A stretch of 64,000 nt of DNA. Origin: Marsupella aquatica (Eukaryota; Marchantiophyta). Below, in pieces: positions 43,447 through 54,579 of the stretch. Location: assembly GCA_973895155.1 (NCBI GenBank), contig OZ316899.1:1922001-1986000 (forward strand). The letters run 5' to 3'. The notes under the pieces are model-generated. The model worked only from the letters and a program-made list of their open reading frames with translations, was not told where the DNA came from and made no database searches. Position numbers and translations under genes: made by a program. Every line of letters begins with the position of its first letter. Position 1 is the first letter of the stretch.

Positions 43447-44983
43447 GTGGAGTCCACCTTGGCAGACTTCTACGAGAGTGTGTTCAAGCGGGAAGAGAAG
43501 CCATCATGGGTTGATCGGGTTGAGAGCTGGGGTAAAAATCTGGTTAAGTCGGGAGCCCGTGCGAAGGGGATAATCAGAGGGGGTAAAGTTAGGGCATTTG
43601 GTGTCGATGCCGGCTTTCTCTATTGCCAACTGGGTTGAGACCATCTCTTCTAGACAAAAAAATAACCAAATGGAATTTGCAAGACCACTCTCTTCCATTC
43701 GCTTTTTTTAGCGCAATGGACCCTTTCCTTTCTGACGATGGACTTCTGGCTATTCTTCACACTGGAGAGTACAATCAGATTTCGGAAGTAATATCTGCAT
43801 GCCAACAATCTCAGAAGTTTTCCTGTACTGCCTTGCATACAGTCGTCATGGGGTTTCCTATGTACAAACCTAAGTCTGATACTCAGGTAAGAATTATCTG
43901 CATTACTTTTTGGCCAGCGCCAGGCGCTAATATTATGTATCACTATGCTAGTTGAAATTGTTTACCACGATCTCACTATTATTTTGTTTTCAGATCTTCA
44001 CGCTGAGGTTGGATATATTCGGCCGTGTTTCAAGCAAAACTTCAATCCCCAAAGACCCCAAGTTTTGTCCATTGTCACCCTCCGAAGATCCCTCTGTTAC
44101 AAATCTTATAGGATTTCCGTCTTTAAAGACTGATCCAATGCCAGACCTTGTGGCCTGTGGAAACGGAAGGCTCATAGTTGGGTTTATGCAATCTGTCATA
44201 GAGCTCATCTCCTATCGTGGGGATATTTTCATTGACTGGACCGCTTGTTCGGGAAGTTCATTTGTGGAGGGAGACTATTGTGGTAGATTTGTTACTGGTG
44301 TCGAAGGGGGGCGAGAGTTTGTGACTGCTGCAAGATTTATGCTAGATGACATTTTGGAGCCAAAGTCAACTTTGACTCCGGAGAAGACAATCTCAAGGAA
44401 GGGGAAAGAGAAGTTGGACAGAGATAGATCAATTTTAAACTTTGATTCTGAAGAAAGCGAGCCGGATGTTGTTGGGGAACCTGATGAGGAAGATGTTCCC
44501 ATCGTTGATCTTGGAGATGACAAGGAAGAGAAGAGAAATCCTTTGGGATCAGAATCTAAATCTGAGGATGAGGAGTCTTCTCAATAATGCTCGGAAGCCC
44601 GATCCAAATCCATGACTGTTTTCAATAAGATATTTTTACATGTACAGAGTTTTAATATCTATGCAAACTTTCAGGTCGGAGTGGAATATGCGGAGAAGGA
44701 ATATGCAGAGAAGGAGACCTTCGGAAAATGATTGCTGAAGCATTGGAGATGACACCAGAAAAACCATTTATCCTTCCATCATACGCAGAGAAGGCGGCCA
44801 GAAAAAGTTGAGAGGTGCCAAACATTGTCTTGGGAAACAAAGGGCCTTTGTCTAAGGAGAGGTTGTGATAGGAAGTTTTTGGTGAGGAGGTTTGTGGATG
44901 ACATTTGTAGAAGTGAATTTGTGGACGATGAGGCAGAATCTACCGATAGGTCCGAGAGTAGTGAGGCAGAGTCCTCCGATTAG
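43447..44983 (+). pseudogene. copy B gene, 3' portion with beta-class DNA methyltransferase-like domain
   Basis: Resumes in frame after E3 with VESTLADFYESVF. A frame change near 43620 leads to MDPFLSDDGLLAILHTGEYN. An intron follows (43887-43993, GTAAGA..TTTTCAG, 107 nt, one palindrome). The next exon contains GDIFIDWTACSGSSFVEGD, then CGRFVTGVEGGREFV. This resembles motif I and the following strand of N4/N6 MTases of the beta class (D-FxGSGT, then GR-xxGxE), which place that motif C-terminally. A clear DPPY motif is not visible; FGVDAGFLY near 43600 is the only candidate, so catalysis is doubtful. An acidic tail ends at 44587; a further acidic stretch up to TAG 44983 may be another exon. 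ParB-methylase fusions are known from phages and plasmids. Confidence 0.42.
43915..43929. repeat. palindrome in copy B second intron
   Basis: CAGCGCCAGGCGCTA, 28 nt after the splice donor. Confidence 0.88.
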
Positions 44984-45012
44984 AATAGTTTCCAACATGC
45001 ACATTTGTTACA

Positions 45013-45108
45013 CAATTTCATTGTAAACCAATTTCAAGAATCCACATATAATAAATACTACAATTTCATTGTAAACCAATTTCAAGAATCCACATATAAT
45101 AAATACTA
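45013..45108. repeat. exact 48-bp tandem duplication
   Basis: Two identical units (45013-45060, 45061-45108) starting CAATTTCATTGTAAACCAAT, just past the end of copy B. They contain AATAAA-like words, possibly the gene's 3' UTR. The following 45110-46030 has no supported gene. Confidence 0.92.
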
Positions 45109-45264
45109 TGTTCTCGGTTTATTTGCGTCATTGGTGAGGTTCAAGTTCTATTGAATCTTGAATCTCTATAAGTCTAGAGTTTTAGAGACTTATACAGAAA
45201 ATCATTGGATTATTTTGACCTAGATTGGGAGGGAATATTTTGAATTCTTGGGACCTATGTTGGA

Positions 45265-45601
45265 TAGCGCCAGGCGTTAGCCAATTTTTTCTGAGTTTTT
45301 GTTAGCGTCGGGCGTTAGCCAAAAAGGTGTGTATCGTGGATATTGTTACCGTTGGAGTCTATTGATAGGCAGCAGATATTGTCCAGTGGTCGTTGGTCGG
45401 CTTCTAGTACTGCTGTTAAATGACTATTTTATCCCGTCGTTAGGTAGTAAAAATGGGAAACCCTTAACCTTGATTTTTATATATTTGAATTGTCGGCCTT
45501 TTCAAAAGACACAGTTAACGCCAGGTTTGTTTCCCAGTCTTTTATGTTCTCATCCATCAGTGATGACAATTACTGTTTCACTTTGATAGCGCCTGGCATT
45601 A
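45265..45601. repeat. three palindromes downstream of copy B
   Basis: Copies at 45265-45279, 45303-45317 and 45587-45601. Each has one right-arm C-to-T change (GGCGTTA or GGCATTA). The surrounding GTTACCGTTGGA sequence is also repeated. Confidence 0.8.
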
Positions 45602-46039
45602 GCCAAATTGTCTCTTATGCTGGTCTTTGGATCCGTTGTCAGGGATTGTTACCGTTGGAATTCTTGTTGATTCTATCAGATTTTTTTCCTCCTCATTGGC
45701 ATTGGGCCCTTCCCACCGGTAACTACGCCTATACAAGGAATGAGATCCACTTCTGTATCCCCAAAACTTTATGGACGTTGTTCATAGAGAGAGTTTTTGT
45801 TTGGGTTTACAGCGCTTTTTTCCTTTTCCGTTCCTCGTTTCGCATCATTTGAAGAAAGTGAGTCATTCCATCCTGATTCCAGAGTGATGGAGCATCGAGT
45901 CCCAAATGTTGGTAATGGTAGGGGCGCAAGGCCACCGCGCCATGTCCCGTTGTTGGTGGCGTAATCAGAACTAATCTTTCATCCATATCCATTGTGGACA
46001 ATGAGAGTGTCATGACAGAGACATCGGACATTTGAAATT

Positions 46040-46430
46040 GTCTTTTCTTGCCTCGTGATGAAGGGATGAGTCCTAGGGATCAAAACATTCCATGGCTTCC
46101 CGATTCTCCCCCTAGACCATTTCAAGAACGTTTCTCGATTCACTATCCCACTCCCCAAGATCCATCAACAAATATTGATTGGGAAGTTGAAGTGCGCACT
46201 GCGGAGTTCCTTGGGCGTGTTGATTTCCACAACACAAATTGTCCAGGTCCTTCTTCCTCAGTTCCAGCTCAAAGACTTCCGAGTCAACGATATTCCCGAT
46301 TTCGCACATTTGGTTTTCAGCAAGATCGCTATAGAGCAAAAGCAGGGGTGGACGATGAATGTGGATCTTCGTGCAATCCTAGATCTTGAGAAGGACGCCA
46401 TAGTTTTGAGTAGCGCCCGACGCTAACATG
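46040..46430 (+). pseudogene. hypothetical coding fragment
   Basis: Reads MSPRDQNIPWLPDSPPRPFQ and then FSIHYPTPQDPS in one frame. It appears to shift to another frame giving VNDIPDFAHLVFSKIAIEQK and then LRAILDLEKDAIV. Protein-like composition on both sides of the shift suggests a decayed exon, perhaps the start of another gene of the palindrome-bearing segment. Not identified. Confidence 0.3.
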
Positions 46431-46824
46431 GGCAGTCATATCGCAAAGACGATCCCTCGGACTCTAAGTTTGGATTGAGTTTCTAGCCTTAGTGACATTG
46501 AGTTCATATTTGTCAGTGAGGATTTTCCATTGTATTACCCTCGGACAAGCCGGTCGGCAATATGTTCAGCGATCCTAGATCTTGAGAGGGGAAGATCTTG
46601 GATCTTTAGATAGGAATGATATGGTTTTGAGTAGCGCCCAGCGCTTGTGTGGGCTGTCGTTCATCCCAACAATGTAGAAGGATGGATGATCCCTCAGACT
46701 CTCAATTTGTTTTGAGTTTTTAGCCATTGAAGGTTGTTTTTGTCGATTACCTCTCGACTTAGTCTTACAATTAGAATTTTCCATTGTATTACCCTCGGAC
46801 AAGCTGGTCGAAAATATGTTAAGC
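46376..46824. repeat. ~200-250-bp tandem duplication carrying a palindrome in each unit
   Basis: Units 46376-46570 and 46572-46824 share ATCCTAGATCTTGAG at the start and CCCTCGGACAAGC at the end. Palindromes are at 46411-46425 and 46632-46646 (the second ends CGCTT). The arms flanking the palindrome are less conserved than the unit ends. Confidence 0.75.
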
Positions 46825-47264
46825 TTTTCAGTAATGAATGATTGTCTTTTATGAATAAATTTGGTGTTTTGCGAGCACAGTCAGTTGTACATATTTTTCT
46901 CACAATAAATGCACTTTAATATATATGTGGAAGCCGGAGTTTGCGTTGCCATCCTCATTGGTTTTATGACTTTGTTTCGGACACACCCTACACCCTAAAT
47001 GTTTGGAAGACAGCAGATGGGATACTTTGTATGTTTACGAGGGATTTCGGGTAGTTGACTTCTTAATCTTCACCAAAAGTATAAACTTTGCACCAAAATC
47101 CTGTCTCAGAAACATAAGGGGCAAGTCCAGTATGTACATATGGACAGTAGTAATATCGGGAATATTCTATCTTACATGTTATCTTGGCAATCTTTGTGTG
47201 TCTTGTTTTCAAACATTTTTCCTGTTTAGTTTTTGCTGTTTCCTGTTTCCTTTTTACTGTTTAC

Positions 47265-47971
47265 TGTCACGGTCGTTATACCCCATCCTTACACAAATTT
47301 TGGCTTGGACGGGCATAATCTTCATTAGTTTTGAGGGTTTGGGCAAGGCAGGACGTGCAAACTGAACCTTACTCCCCTAATCTAGCGCTAAGTGCGCCTA
47401 GTCCTACTCACATAAATATCATGGGTATAGTTTGTGTTCTGCCACCGGAACGTACCTTAAGTCGATAGCTGGATTGACCCCGGCTTAAGGACTTCTAAGC
47501 CTTTGTGCTGTCCGCCTCCGATCTGGATCCGATGATACAGGTGTCCAACCCGGGCTCGCAACCACTATCTGCAGCCAACACCCCGTGCCCAGCTCGGATA
47601 ATGTGTTTGGCCAAGCATTCTCTACCCGTATACAAGAATCATGTTAGGTATTTACTCAAGGTCTAGGGTTACGACATATAACCGTAGTTAGACTAACCGT
47701 AGTTGGAGACGTGGTTAGGTTAACTAGGATGCACACTATATGCCAAGCAGTGTTTGCTTGGATAAGTGGAATTGTTATGGAGCCACTTGAGAGATGAGGA
47801 GAGCTTACACTGTGGAGACTTGGTATGGCCGACGGGCTTAGAGTTCAGTGAAGCTCTCTTGTGTGTTCCCATGGGTGTAGCCTCAAGGAGGTATACCACG
47901 TATCTCTTGTGTCGACTACTTGCGCAGTGGATGTGTCATGTACTTACCGTTATGAGTGTCGTCTATGCTCA
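47265..47971 (+). repeat. E4 5' LTR
   Basis: TGTCACGGTC..GTCTATGCTCA, 707 bp, followed at once by the PBS. The 3' partner is not in the window, so the 5' limit rests on the TG terminus only. Confidence 0.7.
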
Positions 47972-47976
47972 ATAAT

Positions 47977-47988
47977 TGGTATCAGAGC
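47977..47988 (+). other. E4 primer-binding site (initiator tRNA-Met)
   Basis: TGGTATCAGAGC, the standard plant copia PBS, 5 bp after the LTR. Confidence 0.92.
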
Positions 47989-48747
47989 ATGCCTGGGAGG
48001 TGACATTGTTTGTGACGGGATTCCATGACGGTTTTTTCCAGTGTTGAATGTCGGTGGATTTTCCGGAGTTCCGTCGCATGGAACTTGGAGTTTATGGGCT
48101 CAATGGATAGATTGGGGCAAGGGCTTTCTAACGGTGTGAAGAAATTGCTGAACGGAGCTTGTGGTGCAGAGAGATCTAAGTTTTTGTTGTTCTGGATTTT
48201 GTGAAGAAAGTCGGCAACATTCGTGTTTGACGGTTTTTCGGAGGAGGGACCAGAGTTTGTTTTCTTGACGGTGTGAGCTCTACGGCAAAGGAGGCATCGC
48301 ATGCTGTAGCTCTGCTTGTAGATTGGGATGAGCTGATCGTTTTGGTAGATGGTTTGTTGCCGAGTGTGTGACGAGTGCGTCGCAACAAGCAAAAGAAGCA
48401 TTATGATTTTCTGACCGGCTATGGAGTCCTCTTTTGCCTGAGCGGGGTTTCTCGTCATTGCGCTCGACTCAGAAGGAGGGACGTGAAGTGCTTGGGCTGA
48501 ACGAAGAGATCACGAAGAGGTGATCGTTTTGAGTCCAAGATTGACGGTTTTGCCCATGGGAGGAAGGAGTTCTGAGTTTTTGCCACTGATTGACCAGCAA
48601 ACGGTGTGGGTGTGCAAATCTTTCCAACCCACCAACATCGGTTTTTGATTCCTCACCATAATCCGAATGTTACAAGGTGCAAGCTCTTTTTGTTTGATTT
48701 CTACAAGCATTTTTGGATTTCTTATGGGCCAATTTTTTGTTCGAAAA

Positions 48748-48770
48748 ATACTCTCTCTCTCTCTCTCTTT
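48748..48770. repeat. CT microsatellite
   Basis: (CT)n run of about 20 bp in the copia leader region; a second short run occurs at about 48917-48932. Confidence 0.9.
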
Positions 48771-50414
48771 GGATAAGTATGGACAGTACATACAAAAAAA
48801 AACAGAACGCTGACTAGGGTACGTCAATATTTGTAACACTTAGTTGATGACATCTTAAAAGATTACACAGTATTCTAAACAATTTATGTATTTACACATG
48901 TAAAGTCTATGTATGGTCTCTCTCTCTCTGGTCTCGTATAGACTGGACATAGGTAAAAGGATCTTAGAAAAGAATATGATATTCATGTACTTTGTTTTAA
49001 TATAAATAATACATGGTATACGTAATACCCCAGATATACAACACGTATACTGTATTGAATGAGCTACTGTATACAACAACATAACCTAACAAACAGCCAC
49101 CATTTTGATGGCTACCCTAAAAAAGTAGCGCTTTTTTAGTCTCCCTAGTACCAGCCTATATGTTGTGCTCCACACCTGTACACTTTGTCTCTACTAGAGG
49201 ATCTTTTGCCTCCACTATTCTCCCGCTTCAGCTTTGGCTCTTGATCTCACTATGCTACCACCCTCTCCATAGTCTGGCACTATATTCCCCCTTCACATGA
49301 TGCTCGACTTTGTGGGACATTGCTTTCTGTCAAGTGCTGTGGCGGGACCCCACAATATCAGTCAGAGTACACACAAAGCTCAGTGAGAGGGTGACACCGC
49401 TCCTTCTACTACACCAATAGTCACAAAATAGAGCACTATGGCACGGGCTCCACAGGTATGTGCTCTTCACCAATGATTCCCTTTCTCAACTCATTATATG
49501 CTTAGCTTTAGTCTAGATCAATGCTAGCCTAGGATAAATGCATGTCTCCCCTTTGCCGCTGCGGCTAATGGCAGCAGAAACATGTAACTGGAATTAGTGT
49601 TGAAGCACATGATTCACCTCAAGGATGGGGGCTGAATGACGACTTTGAGGATGTAGAATGGTCTGATTTCAACCATACTTTTACCCTGGATAATGGTCTA
49701 CTTCATGCTGTTTGAATCACAGTGCTGATGTACCGCATTGATTTTACATCTAAGCCATGTGAATGTGCTTTGAGAAACATAGCATAGATTAAAGTAGCAC
49801 TACTGTACTAATGACTAACAGAAACTTCTGTTGTGGTGTGATAAGGACTCCAATACTCCAATCCGCTATTCAGGGACTCACAACATACAAAACTATTTAA
49901 ATGAGAAGTCAATAAGGATGTGTGGACCCAATGCTTTGTCTTGTCATGGATATGTAAAGTATTACTTACCTGCTTCCGTATCAACTCAATAAACAATAGT
50001 TAAATGATTCTGCACCAATCAAAAGTGGACTCTACTTCTGTCATGTAGGCAAGTGAACATGTCAGATGAACACTGTAGACAAATAGCATGTGTGACATCA
50101 TAGGACCAACCAACGCTCCAGCTGCATTTGTGATCAAGTTTAACTCTGTATGTGAATATAATGCCTTGAATGATCAGGGTGTATGTCTGCGTATCGCCCA
50201 ATATTACCCTTACACTGTGGAGCCTAGGGTTTGTATGGATCATATATTAGCCCTACCTTGATTGGGGCCTTGAATGGGTGTTTTGACAACACTTATCTCT
50301 CTCTAACCATTACCACTCCACTGATTGGTTTTGGTGGACCACTATCAATGTCGGAACTAATAAGATACCTGGACGGATGCCTGCTTACAGAAAGGATGGT
50401 TATGGGAACTTCAA

Positions 50415-51893
50415 ATGCTTGGATATGACAATGACTTGCCTCGACCATGTAACAAGACCATCCAAGTTACACTGGCGTCCATTTGGCAACCAGAAATTCA
50501 CACAGGCATTCAAACACATGATCGCGCCGTGATGCAACGAGGTCTGGATGAAGAGCAAGGTCAGTTATTATTATACACCCTTGGAATCAATGAATGGTTT
50601 TTGGTATACCAAGCCGTTGGGTACTCTGGCACCGACGCTGCACTCAAGCAACTGGACAGCTTGATCGTCGCATTAGACAACTTTGAGAGCATAGATGAGG
50701 ACAAGTTAGAGCAAGCACATAGCCTCGGTCAAAAACTAGCCAATATGCTTGCTTATGCACCTGCTGTTACTGGAGCCTGTAGTAGCACTGATACTTCGGC
50801 CAATTTGGATATCACCCACAAATTGCGTGAGAACCCACTCATCAACACCGAATGGCTGTCACCTGAGGAACATGCTGCTTTCAATGAGTCTATAGATGGA
50901 GCCCAATCGTCGCTAAAGGAGTTTGATAATTCCAAACAGGATGGTGAACCGTTCATCCCAAACAATCCTCCACGTACGCTCGAGTGGGAAGCCTCAAAAA
51001 TGGATTGTTGTATGTGGAGAATACCAAATATTAACAACTTAGCTCCAATGTCGATCAATATGTGGAAGTCGTGGGCTTCTTTGTCATCCGAGGATGTCAA
51101 ACTCTACAGGACCAATGCACTTCGCGGATTCTCATGGATTGAAATGTCTCCTCCATACATTTCACGTTGGCCGATGACTGTGTTTGGAGCGCCTAAATAC
51201 AAATGCAATATTACTGCCGGGGCTAAAATTTGTGGTAACTTTGTTACCAACACATCGCGTTCGACCCAGGAGCACAAGACTAAACTTTGGAACTGGCATA
51301 GACCGTTTCTTCGATGCTCTTGTAACTCTACCTCCAAAGGAGGATCCACAGGACAGATTATATGGTTTGACCATGCAATATGGTACATGGCCAACCATCT
51401 GGAGATGTTCTTCAATGCTACTTTAGCACAGGGATGACTCATACTTATGATGAGTTTCCTCGGCGGCGAAGCCAGACGGGTAGTTATGGACCATGTTGCT
51501 TTCATTTTTGTTCGACAACTTATTTTAGAAGCTTCTACTGAGCAACTCCATGATCCATTGGCACAACTCCTTGCTGGACAAGGGGATGCCAAGGGTGCCC
51601 GCATTATCGAAACATTGATTAAACCGGGGGAATTTTTGGAGCAGACTCCTCCTACAAAACGCAAATGGAATCTCAACCCAGCTCCATCGGCCGAGTCCAG
51701 CAAATGAAAGGGTATCTATGCTAATCAGACCCCGCAACATGGGCGTGGACGTGGGAGCTACACCTGGCGACCAAATTCGAATAATGGCCCAAACAATCAA
51801 TCCCAGGGACCGAGTACACCTTCTGGCAGCAATGCGAATACTATTGGGCAATCACCTCTACAACGCCGCAACATCCACTTTAATGACTTTTAA
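50415..51893 (+). pseudogene. unidentified gag-like ORF remnants
   Basis: A 340-codon ORF (50415-51437) with acidic helical segments (LDSLIVALDNFESIDEDKLE), followed in shifted frames by LHDPLAQLLAGQGDAKGARI and a Gly/Asn/Gln-rich end (GRGRGSYTWRPNSNN). The order 'helical body, short basic low-complexity tail' recalls gag proteins of retroelements such as DIRS-like elements, but no diagnostic motif is present. Several frameshifts. Confidence 0.3.
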
Positions 51894-52443
51894 ACACGAT
51901 TAGATATGTTATATGGTCCAGTATCGATTCCCCAACAGATTTGATGCAGCTGAACTAGATGACTCTCCGTGCGTGCAATTGTGAGTAGTATGATGATGGA
52001 CAACTTACCACACCAGGACATAGTTTTTTGCACACGTACCTTCACATATAGAAAAATAACTACTAGTATAGGTAGCGACAAACTAGTAGCGATACTACTT
52101 CACATAGATGACAGATTTTATTTTTGAATACAAATACTTGATCTCTGCACTGTTAACTTTGGCTCAATTAACATTACTCGGCTATATCTTGGTACATCCT
52201 GACTATGTGTGTTTGACTCTCTGACCAACACTACTAATGATTGGATAGCAGCACTCAACTCAAAAGTCACTCGAATATAATTGAATACGGATGCGACGCT
52301 CAATACTAACAATGCCATGTTATACAGATGATCGACGGATAATTCAGCTCCCACATGGTCGATTCACTATCTCATAAACCATGGTTTGACCTTCCCAGCA
52401 TTTTGTGCATCTATTATACACTAGCCGAGCGTTCGAATGACTG

Positions 52444-52800
52444 TTGCTTCGAAGGATTTTCATCGAATGCCTCACACAACTACACATCAACAGCCCTGAT
52501 AACATCATGGATTCTATTTGCTTCGGATGGAGATACATGACTCCAATGTCTGCTCTCTGCTATCACCCCGTGCAAGTTTTTTGTAACTTTTCCATTGAAA
52601 CAATCGACAGTGATCTATCTTGCTGTCGTTGCAACTCCAACCAATTCACCCCATTCACCGACCCCTTATCCCGCAATGAATGGCACTTGCCTGATACCGA
52701 TGATAAATGTCATGTTCAAACTACTGACCTGACCATCATCCACGATAAACTTCTACGCACGGCTCTGTCATATGGGCTGAACCACATTCTACCTCCCGCG
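52444..52800 (+). pseudogene. retroelement-like fragment
   Basis: Contains CRCNSNQFTPFTDPLS, then CHVQTTDLTIIHDKLLRTAL and YGLNHILPP. This spacing (CxC, HVxTxDLxII, LR, G) resembles a conserved block I associate with retroelement ORFs in several eukaryotes, though I cannot name the family. The following GC-rich DNA shows no gene. Confidence 0.25.
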
Positions 52801-53322
52801 TGCGCCTTAACCCCCCACAACCAGCCGGCCGCGACCTCCGGCTGCCCCTGTGCTATGCCCTCGCACCCCCCTCCGGACTTGGTTTCCGGCCGGTCCCCAT
52901 TCCGGCTCGCGGCCCGGCCTTGCCACTTTGCAGCTATTGCCGCCCCAAACGCCCTCCGTGCGCGTATCATGCGCCTGGCCCCGCCATACACCCCGGCTAT
53001 ACGCCTGTTTTTTGTTTGTAAAGGGGCTTTAAACCCCCTTTAGGCCTTAATTTTTATTTCTTTTCCTCCCTCCCCATTGGCTGCCGCATCCCAGGACCTG
53101 CCGCCCTCCACTTTAATCGCTTGGACAGGGGGAATGCCCCCCTGTGAGCCCTGCTGCTTTGTGCGGGAATATTCCCCAAAAACATAGAGCGTGTTTTTGG
53201 CCATCCGTCAAAGATTCTGTCTGTCAAACAGTAACTTTTTTTGTTCGTCTTCGGCAAGTTGCTAGCCATTGAAGTTGGCAACTCGGTGCACAAATTGAAT
53301 TGCATTTCCAGCGTCGGGTACT

Positions 53323-53406
53323 AGTTCACTTTTTGGTTATTCCCCGAGGTGGTCAAAACGGGGGAGAATTCCAAGTTTTACCCACCCCGACCAAAAAGTG
53401 AATAAC
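53323..53406. repeat. inverted repeat, 13-bp arms
   Basis: TTCACTTTTTGGT and its exact complement ACCAAAAAGTGAA enclose about 57 bp, upstream of copia gag. It may mark one edge of the insert in E4. Confidence 0.7.
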
Positions 53407-53557
53407 TTTTACGTCGGAGTTTGGTTTTGATTCTGGTTTTCAGCATTGGAAAGCTAGGCTCGTGGGCTATGTGGCGGTGATAAGTTTTGAGTTTTTGGAG
53501 AGGTTGAGAAAAATGTCATTTTTTTCTTGCATTCTCACACGAGTGATTCGGAGGAGA

Positions 53558-53619
53558 TTTTTGAAGACGTGGAGCTTGAAGTGGTGATCCTCGTGTTTCA
53601 AGCTCCACGTCTTCAAAAA
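53558..53619. repeat. perfect 23-bp hairpin in E4 leader
   Basis: Left arm 53558-53580 (core GAAGACGTGGAGCTTGAA) and right arm 53597-53619 are exact complements around a 16-nt loop, about 90 bp before the gag start. Confidence 0.92.
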
Positions 53620-53707
53620 GGTGGAGAGAGAGGAGCAGGAGGAAGCACACGTGACACCAGTACAATCACCGGTGCAGCGAGTAGAGGGGATTGTGAAGGA
53701 AAAATAG

Positions 53708-54577
53708 ATGACATCTAGGTTCGGAGGTGTCAAGTTTGAGGTGGAAAAGTATGATGGGCGTACGGACTACTTGCTCTAGGAGAAGCAAGTGAAATGAGTT
53801 CTTCACGCTATGGGCCTAGATCATCTTCTCTCTACACTAGAGATGTACAATGATGAGGAGGAGATTCCACTAAAGAGGTGGAGGCAGAAACAAGTAATTG
53901 CAATGAATGTAGTGATGCTTTATCTGAAGCCACATATCATCAAGAAGTTGGATGACTCCGCGGATTGTGCATCTCTATTCAAAACCTAAGGGAGAAGTAC
54001 TATCAAGAGGATGCATCAGATCAATTGTACAAGAAGTCTCTCTTGATGAGCCTTAGGCTCAAAGAAGGGAACAAGCTCCAAGATCACTTGGATGAATTTG
54101 ACAGCCTAGCTGTTGATTTGTCTAATCTCGGTAAGGGTGTTGAAGAAGAGGACAAGGCCTTGCTTCTTCTCAGTTCCTTACCCCCATCTTATCAGGGTTT
54201 AAAGCAGATTCTCTTGTATAGAGACCTGAAGTCTATTTCATACAATGAGGTGGTAAGCTCTTTGCTGTCAGATGATGCACATATAAAATTGGGTCAAGCC
54301 CAGACAGCATCCTCATCTGGTGCTGCCTTGAATGTAAACCGTGGGAGGTCACAACGGCGTCCCGAGCAGCGCACGAATGGTAAGGGACGAAGTAAATCTA
54401 GGACAAGATTTGCTTCAAGGGGGAAGTCCCAAGAGAAAGCCAGTAGTCTGCTGGAAGTGTCACAAGGTTGGTCACGTTAAGAGGGATTGTAAGGGTAAGG
54501 CAGCTGAATCTTCATCAGCCAATGTGGTTAGTGCTAATGGAAAAGTTGATTTACTCAATGATGAGTATGTTTTATGA
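53708..54577 (+). pseudogene. E4 gag (copia type)
   Basis: Starts at ATG 53708 (MTSRFGGVKFEVEKYDGR). Early stops at 53774-53776 (TAG for the family's Trp in DYLLW) and 53795-53797, and a frameshift near 53960, follow. The body resembles the UBN2 gag family (LKEGNKLQDHLDEFDSLAV; LLLSSLPPSYQGL). One CCHC knuckle, CWKCHKVGHVKRDC, lies near 54450 in a further frame. Inactive. Confidence 0.85.
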
Positions 54578-54579
54578 AG

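Larger units (their letters stand above)
48800..53300. mobile_element. unresolved eroded insert within E4
   Basis: Separates the copia leader (up to about 48700) from the part near gag (from about 53300). It starts after a CT microsatellite (48748-48770) and is AT-rich, with decayed ORFs at 50231-53043 and a GC-rich patch (52790-52990). The stretch 48860-50230 holds nothing that I can identify. I found no terminal repeats. Confidence 0.35.

Noticed and set aside
35581-44983. Bacterial or phage contamination as the source of the ParB/methylase-like gene
   Set aside because: Introns with GT..AG borders, a paralogue on the other strand and LTR retrotransposon insertions with target duplications show it is in the eukaryotic genome.
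52716-53043. Pro/Arg-rich ORFs in the GC-rich patch
   Set aside because: Composition-driven open frames on both strands without any conserved motif.
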